A DNA stretch of 9,472 nucleotides, from positions 1 through 9,472 of the forward strand of contig JAAZAI010000031.1 in assembly GCA_012514445.1 (NCBI GenBank), given 5' to 3'. This document shows, piece by piece, positions 5,596 through 9,472 of the stretch. A program made the position numbers and the translations under genes. The stretch's first letter is position 1. Each line of letters begins with the position of its first letter. Source of the DNA: Lentisphaerota bacterium. GTDB lineage: Bacteria; Verrucomicrobiota; Kiritimatiellia; RFP12; UBA3636. The notes below the pieces were generated by a model that worked only from the letters and a program-made list of their open reading frames with translations, searched no databases and was not told the DNA's origin.

Positions 5596-6000
5596 CTACT
5601 CCTCGACGTTCAGGATGTCGTCCTGCGTGTTCATCGCGCCGTCCTTGCCGGCGCTGCGGATCTCGATGAAGTTCGAGGTCTTCTTGAACGTGAAGGGGTT
5701 GCCCCACTGGTCGTTCATCGCCTTCTTGTCGAGAAGCGCCGGGCGGTCGCCCAGAGGCTGCGTGAGCTGGTCGATCGAGTCAGGGTACTTTCCGGTGCGG
5801 ATCTCGAACATCCGCGCAGCCTGCTCGATGGCGCCGATCGAAGTCCGCGTGGCCTTCTCGCGCGCCTCGTCGCTCATGCCCCCGACGTTCATGATGGCCA
5901 CCGTGGCCAGAATGCCCAGAATGGCCACGACGAGCAGAAGTTCGACCAGGGTGAAGACGCCCTGGCGGATGTGCCTTGCCGATTTGTCCGACTTGTCCAT
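5596..6000 (-). CDS. gspG: Type II secretion major pseudopilin GspG
   Basis: 134 residues; the major subunit of the periplasmic pseudopilus that pushes substrates through the secretin. It has the FTLVELLLVVAILGILATVAI helix (16-36), the ARMFEIRTGKYPDSIDQL segment (62-79) and the conserved C-terminal block NDQWGNPFTF...IRSAGKDGAMNTQDDI (96-129), whose acidic residues form the calcium site of GspG. The prepilin site is off-register: the sequence is RQGVFTLVE, so Gly14 is two residues before Phe instead of one, placing Glu at +6 if cleaved after Gly. The start at 5998-6000 is chosen over the upstream in-frame ATGs because AAGGAGG (6007-6013) lies six bases before it and the leader length is then normal. 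It is the first gene of the operon. Confidence 0.92.
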   Translation of the reverse strand: MDKSDKSARHIRQGVFTLVELLLVVAILGILATVAIMNVGGMSDEAREKATRTSIGAIEQAARMFEIRTGKYPDSIDQLTQPLGDRPALLDKKAMNDQWGNPFTFKKTSNFIEIRSAGKDGAMNTQDDILNVEE

Positions 6001-6055
6001 GTGATGCCTCCTTGCCCGCTTCGAAAAGCGCGATGCGACTGCCTTGAATGGCACC

Positions 6056-6085
6056 ATGTTACCAAATACGCGATTCCGGAGACAA
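6056..6085 (-). promoter_or_regulatory. Candidate promoter of the gspGHIJK operon
   Basis: On the minus strand TTGTCT (6080-6085), an 18-base spacer and TAACAT (6056-6061) lie 56 bases upstream of the gspG ATG. Just upstream, CTTGGCAAA occurs twice on this strand (6092-6100 and 6104-6112, spacing 12), and CGATTCCGGAG occurs at 6071-6081 and 6141-6151; these could be regulator sites. Consensus match is moderate. Confidence 0.35.
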
Positions 6086-6210
6086 GCGTTCTTTGCCAAG
6101 GGGTTTGCCAAGAGGTCGTATTCCGCGTATCGCGCACAATCGATTCCGGAGTCAACGACCCCGGTCGGCTACAGGCTCCTGACCCCGCAATTTCACCGGC
6201 TAGGGCGGCT

Positions 6211-6432
6211 CTACATTTCCTCCATGCCACCCATCAATAGCGCCGCCCAGACGATACACCCAAAGACGATGCAGACGATGTGTCCGGACGACCAGCCGTA
6301 CTTCCGCTGGTTGGGATTCCGCTTGAGCGTGACGGAGTTGATGTAGTTCTGAACGGGGATCAGGAAAAGAAACGATGCACCAGAAAGGAATGGGAAGGAA
6401 TGCGCACCGGTGGACAACTCAACGACACCCAC
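6211..6432 (-). CDS. Small hydrophobic protein of unknown function, possibly a 5'-truncated remnant
   Basis: 73 codons from a GTG at 6430-6432 to TAG. I do not recognise the family. Two hydrophobic stretches, LSGASFLFLIPVQ (about 17-29) and IVCIVFGCIVWAALLMG (52-68), flank a polar, basic segment INSVTLKRNPNQRKYGWSSG, so a two-helix inner-membrane protein is plausible. From about codon 24 on, nearly all third positions are G or C, as in true genes here; the first 23 codons lack this bias (GGT, GTT, CCA, CTT, TCT, GCA). An in-frame TGA lies ten codons upstream of the GTG, and AGGAG is only three bases before it. Either this is a short gene with an atypical start, or the 3' end of a larger gene whose front has been lost. 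It is divergent from the putP-like gene and in line with the gsp operon, which begins 211 bases downstream. Confidence 0.45.
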   Translation of the reverse strand: MGVVELSTGAHSFPFLSGASFLFLIPVQNYINSVTLKRNPNQRKYGWSSGHIVCIVFGCIVWAALLMGGMEEM

Positions 6433-6528
6433 GTTCTCCTGTCGATTGCCTTTTGACTTTCAACGCGAAGGATCTTGTGGCAATATTCAGACAAATCACC
6501 AGCCGCCCGGTTATCGAGGAACCCCACC

Positions 6529-8037
6529 ATGAACATCCATGTCGTCGTCTCGTTCGCGCTCTATCTGTTGCTGATGCTGGGGATCGGCATCTACTTCTCC
6601 AGGAAGACCCTCGATCTGGGCGACTACTATCTGGGCGGACGTCGGATGAACAAGTGGGTCGTGGCGCTCAGCGCGCAGGCCTCCGACATGAGCGGATGGC
6701 TGCTGATGGGCCTCCCGGGCGCCATCTACCTCTCGGGCTTGAGCGAATCCTGGATCGGCCTCGGCCTGGCGGCGGGGACGTATTTGAACTGGCGCTTCGT
6801 GGCCCGGCGGCTGCGGCGCTTCTCCCACGCCTGCGGCGACGCGATCACCATCCCCGACTTCCTGTCGAACCGCTTCCACGACGCGTCGGGCGTCGTGCGC
6901 ATGGTCTCCGCCTTCATCATCCTCGCGTTCTTCCTGTTCTACACGGCCTCCGGGTTCGTGGCCTGCGCGAAGTTGTTCGAGACGACCTTCGGCCTGCGCT
7001 ACGATCTGGCGCTGACGCTGGGCGCCTTCGTCATCGTCTCCTACACGCTGATGGGCGGCTTCTCCGCCGTCTGCTGGACGGACGTCATCCAGGGCTCCAT
7101 CATGTTCTTCGCCATCGTCGCCGTGCCCGTGGCCTGCGTGTTCAACGCGGGAGGGGCCGGAGAGGCTCTCGCGCTGATCAAGGGCGTCAATCCCGATTTG
7201 CTGAGCTTCACCACGTCGGCCAGCACGGGGGCGGGCGTCGGCGCCCTCGGGCTGGTGTCCAGCCTCGCCTGGGGCCTGGGCTACTTCGGCATGCCCCACA
7301 TCCTCGTTCGCTTCATGGCGATCGACGACGAGAAGAACATCGCCGCCTCGCGCCGGATCGCGATGGCGTGGGTTCTCGTCTCCCTCGCGGCCGCCATTCT
7401 GGTGGGTCTTCTCGGCCATGCCTTTGTGGCGAAGTCCGGGGTGGTCGTCGACGATCCGGAGAAGGTCTACATGCTGATGATCAAAGGGCTGTTCCACCCG
7501 CTGCTGATCGGTGTCCTGATGTCGGCCATCCTCGCGGCGATCATGAGCACGGCCGATTCGCAGCTCCTCGTCTCCGCTTCGGCGTTCGTGAACGACTTCT
7601 ACAAGACGACGCTGCGCCGCAGCGCCGGCACGCGCGAGCTGATGTGGGCGAGTCGGCTGACGGTGGCGGCCGTCGCCGTGCTGGCGGCGATCATGGCCTC
7701 CCGACCCGACAGCGATTTCGTCAAAGCGGTGATGAAGCTGGTGAGCTTCGCCTGGGGCGGCTTCGGCTCGGCCTTCGGCCCCGTCATCCTGCTGGCGCTC
7801 TTCTGGCGGCGCACGACGCTGGCCGGCGCGGTCTCGGGCATGGTGGCGGGCGCCGCGACCGCCTTCATCTGGAAGTTCAAGCTCAGCGCCCTGGCGGCGC
7901 AACACCCCGTCTTCGGCCTTTACGAACTGGCCCCGGGGTTTGCGATCTGCCTGTTCGTCGCCGTCGTCGTGAGCCTTCTCGGCAAACCGCCCTCGGCCGA
8001 AACTGTCGAGGAGTTCGACCGCATGGCCGCAGGCTGA
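6529..8037 (+). CDS. putP: Sodium/proline symporter (PutP-type, SSS family)
   Basis: 502 residues, the same length as E. coli PutP; imports L-proline with Na+ across the inner membrane. It has the expected series of about 13 hydrophobic helices. Key residues match with small offsets: ASDMSGWLLMGLPGA (51-65) with Asp53 and Ser55 equals the Na+-site Asp55/Ser57 region; WGLGYFGMPHILVRFMA (248-264) is the PutP signature; ILAAIMSTADSQLLV (334-348) has Ser340 and Thr341 at the same numbers as the second Na+-ligand pair in E. coli. The ATG at 6529 is chosen because it gives this alignment; GAGG lies nine bases upstream. An in-frame upstream extension to 6475 has no support. No clear promoter was found in the 96 bases before the small divergent ORF. 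No putA lies nearby, so proline may serve as osmolyte or nutrient; another small substrate cannot be excluded. A MITE follows directly behind the stop codon. Confidence 0.94.
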   Translation: MNIHVVVSFALYLLLMLGIGIYFSRKTLDLGDYYLGGRRMNKWVVALSAQASDMSGWLLMGLPGAIYLSGLSESWIGLGLAAGTYLNWRFVARRLRRFSHACGDAITIPDFLSNRFHDASGVVRMVSAFIILAFFLFYTASGFVACAKLFETTFGLRYDLALTLGAFVIVSYTLMGGFSAVCWTDVIQGSIMFFAIVAVPVACVFNAGGAGEALALIKGVNPDLLSFTTSASTGAGVGALGLVSSLAWGLGYFGMPHILVRFMAIDDEKNIAASRRIAMAWVLVSLAAAILVGLLGHAFVAKSGVVVDDPEKVYMLMIKGLFHPLLIGVLMSAILAAIMSTADSQLLVSASAFVNDFYKTTLRRSAGTRELMWASRLTVAAVAVLAAIMASRPDSDFVKAVMKLVSFAWGGFGSAFGPVILLALFWRRTTLAGAVSGMVAGAATAFIWKFKLSALAAQHPVFGLYELAPGFAICLFVAVVVSLLGKPPSAETVEEFDRMAAG

Positions 8038-8046
8038 ATCCGCCCA
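8038..8046. repeat. 9-bp target site duplication, left of MITE copy 2
   Basis: ATCCGCCCA starts on the base after the putP TGA and is repeated exactly at 8200-8208. Confidence 0.88.
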
Positions 8047-8199
8047 CAGCAATTCTCAATATGGCCGGGAACCAGGGAAACGGCGCGCTCGGAGATCGCG
8101 CCCTACCCCGAAATCACCGCCAAACGGTGAGTCTACGAGGTAGGGCGGGCTCTCCGAGCACGCCGCTGCAAACGAGATCGGCCATATTGCGAATTGCTG
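8047..8199. mobile_element. MITE-like palindromic element, copy 2 (153 bp)
   Basis: Second copy of the element at 2064-2211, in the same written orientation. The terminal inverted repeats are 20 bp with one mismatch (8047-8066 against 8180-8199; T at 8056 instead of G). A 27-base internal inverted repeat (8081-8107 against 8139-8165) pairs at 24 of 27 positions, and an apical hairpin TCACCG-CCAAA-CGGTGA (8114-8130) is perfect here but decayed in copy 1. Thus this copy is probably closer to the ancestral structure in its centre, while copy 1 has the more perfect ends. A perfect 9-bp duplication, ATCCGCCCA, of different sequence from that at copy 1, flanks it. It carries no transposase. The folded RNA could act as a transcript 3' end for the putP-like gene. 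Confidence 0.9.
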
Positions 8200-8208
8200 A
8201 TCCGCCCA
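8200..8208. repeat. 9-bp target site duplication, right of MITE copy 2
   Basis: ATCCGCCCA, identical to 8038-8046, directly abutting the right terminal repeat and ending nine bases before the icd -35 box. Confidence 0.88.
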
Positions 8209-8217
8209 GGGCTGACC

Positions 8218-8247
8218 TTGACAAACCGGCGCTCAAAACACTAGACT
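8218..8247 (+). promoter_or_regulatory. Predicted sigma70 promoter of icd
   Basis: TTGACA (8218-8223) is a full consensus -35 box; TAGACT (8242-8247) follows after 18 bases as a weaker -10. The -10 lies 49 bases before the icd start at 8297. The -35 begins only 19 bases behind the MITE end. Confidence 0.55.
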
Positions 8248-8296
8248 GCATCGGTATTCCAAACACGCAGAGCAACAGACCCCGAGGATGATGAAA

Positions 8297-9472
<1,176 letters not shown>

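Noticed and set aside
6176..6210. Terminator behind the small membrane ORF
   Set aside because: Only a 5-bp GC dyad (CCGGT/ACCGG) with a long loop and no T-tract was found.
4672..6240. 522-codon plus-strand ORF across gspI, gspH and gspG
   Set aside because: Spans several real genes on the opposite strand and has the typical Arg/Asp/His/Leu-rich shadow composition.
6433..6528. Promoter of the putP-like gene (TTGACT at 6453-6458)
   Set aside because: A good -35 but no acceptable -10 at 16-19 bases; TATTCA at 6484-6489 is 25 bases away, so no promoter was called.
6375..8291. 638-codon plus-strand ORF in another frame over putP
   Set aside because: Out-of-frame reading of the symporter gene; the PutP frame has full-length homology and catalytic residues.

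Overview
This is a high-GC bacterial chromosomal segment without rRNA, tRNA, phage or CRISPR content. The GC-rich third codon positions, a type II secretion pseudopilin cassette, a LacI-type regulator and scattered short palindromic repeats would suit a Gram-negative of the PVC group (for example a Kiritimatiellota- or Verrucomicrobiota-like bacterium) or a deltaproteobacterium-like lineage. This placement is a weak inference; no marker in the window fixes the phylum.

Layout, left to right. (1) Positions 1-360, minus strand: the N-terminal third of a LacI-family repressor, cut by the window edge, with a good promoter whose -10 lies inside a 13-base palindrome. (2) Positions 361-919: non-coding, holding that promoter, a perfect AT-rich inverted repeat (597-627) and two 38-base direct repeats (703-740 and 767-804). 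(3) Positions 920-1981, minus: parB, without a parA beside it, with its own extended -10 promoter. (4) Positions 2064-2211: a 148-bp palindromic MITE-like element flanked by a perfect 9-bp duplication. (5) Positions 2213-6000, minus: a tight five-gene operon for the type II secretion pseudopilins, transcribed gspG-H-I-J-K, with junctions that overlap, abut or leave a single base. (6) Positions 6211-6432, minus: a small hydrophobic ORF that may be a 5'-truncated remnant. (7) Positions 6529-8037, plus: a PutP-type sodium/proline symporter of exactly the E. coli length. (8) Positions 8047-8199: a second copy of the MITE (153 bp), again with a perfect 9-bp duplication. (9) Positions 8297-9472, plus: NADP-dependent isocitrate dehydrogenase, running off the window, with a consensus -35 box just downstream of the MITE.

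Functionally the genes are mostly unrelated housekeeping functions (chromosome segregation, solute uptake, TCA cycle) around one coherent unit: the major pseudopilin G plus the minor pseudopilins H, I, J and K, which would build the periplasmic pseudopilus. The secretin, ATPase and platform genes are not here.

The most noteworthy finding is the repeat family at 2064-2211 and 8047-8199: 20-bp terminal inverted repeats, a long internal inverted repeat, and a different, perfect 9-bp target duplication at each site. This is direct evidence that it moved by transposition. Both copies sit exactly at the 3' end of a gene and just upstream of the next promoter. Further oddities are an off-register prepilin peptidase site in GspG, a Gly/Arg/Asp-rich tail on GspJ, a repeat- and hairpin-encoded N-terminal extension on GspK, and an isocitrate dehydrogenase with about 25 extra residues relative to the E. 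coli enzyme.
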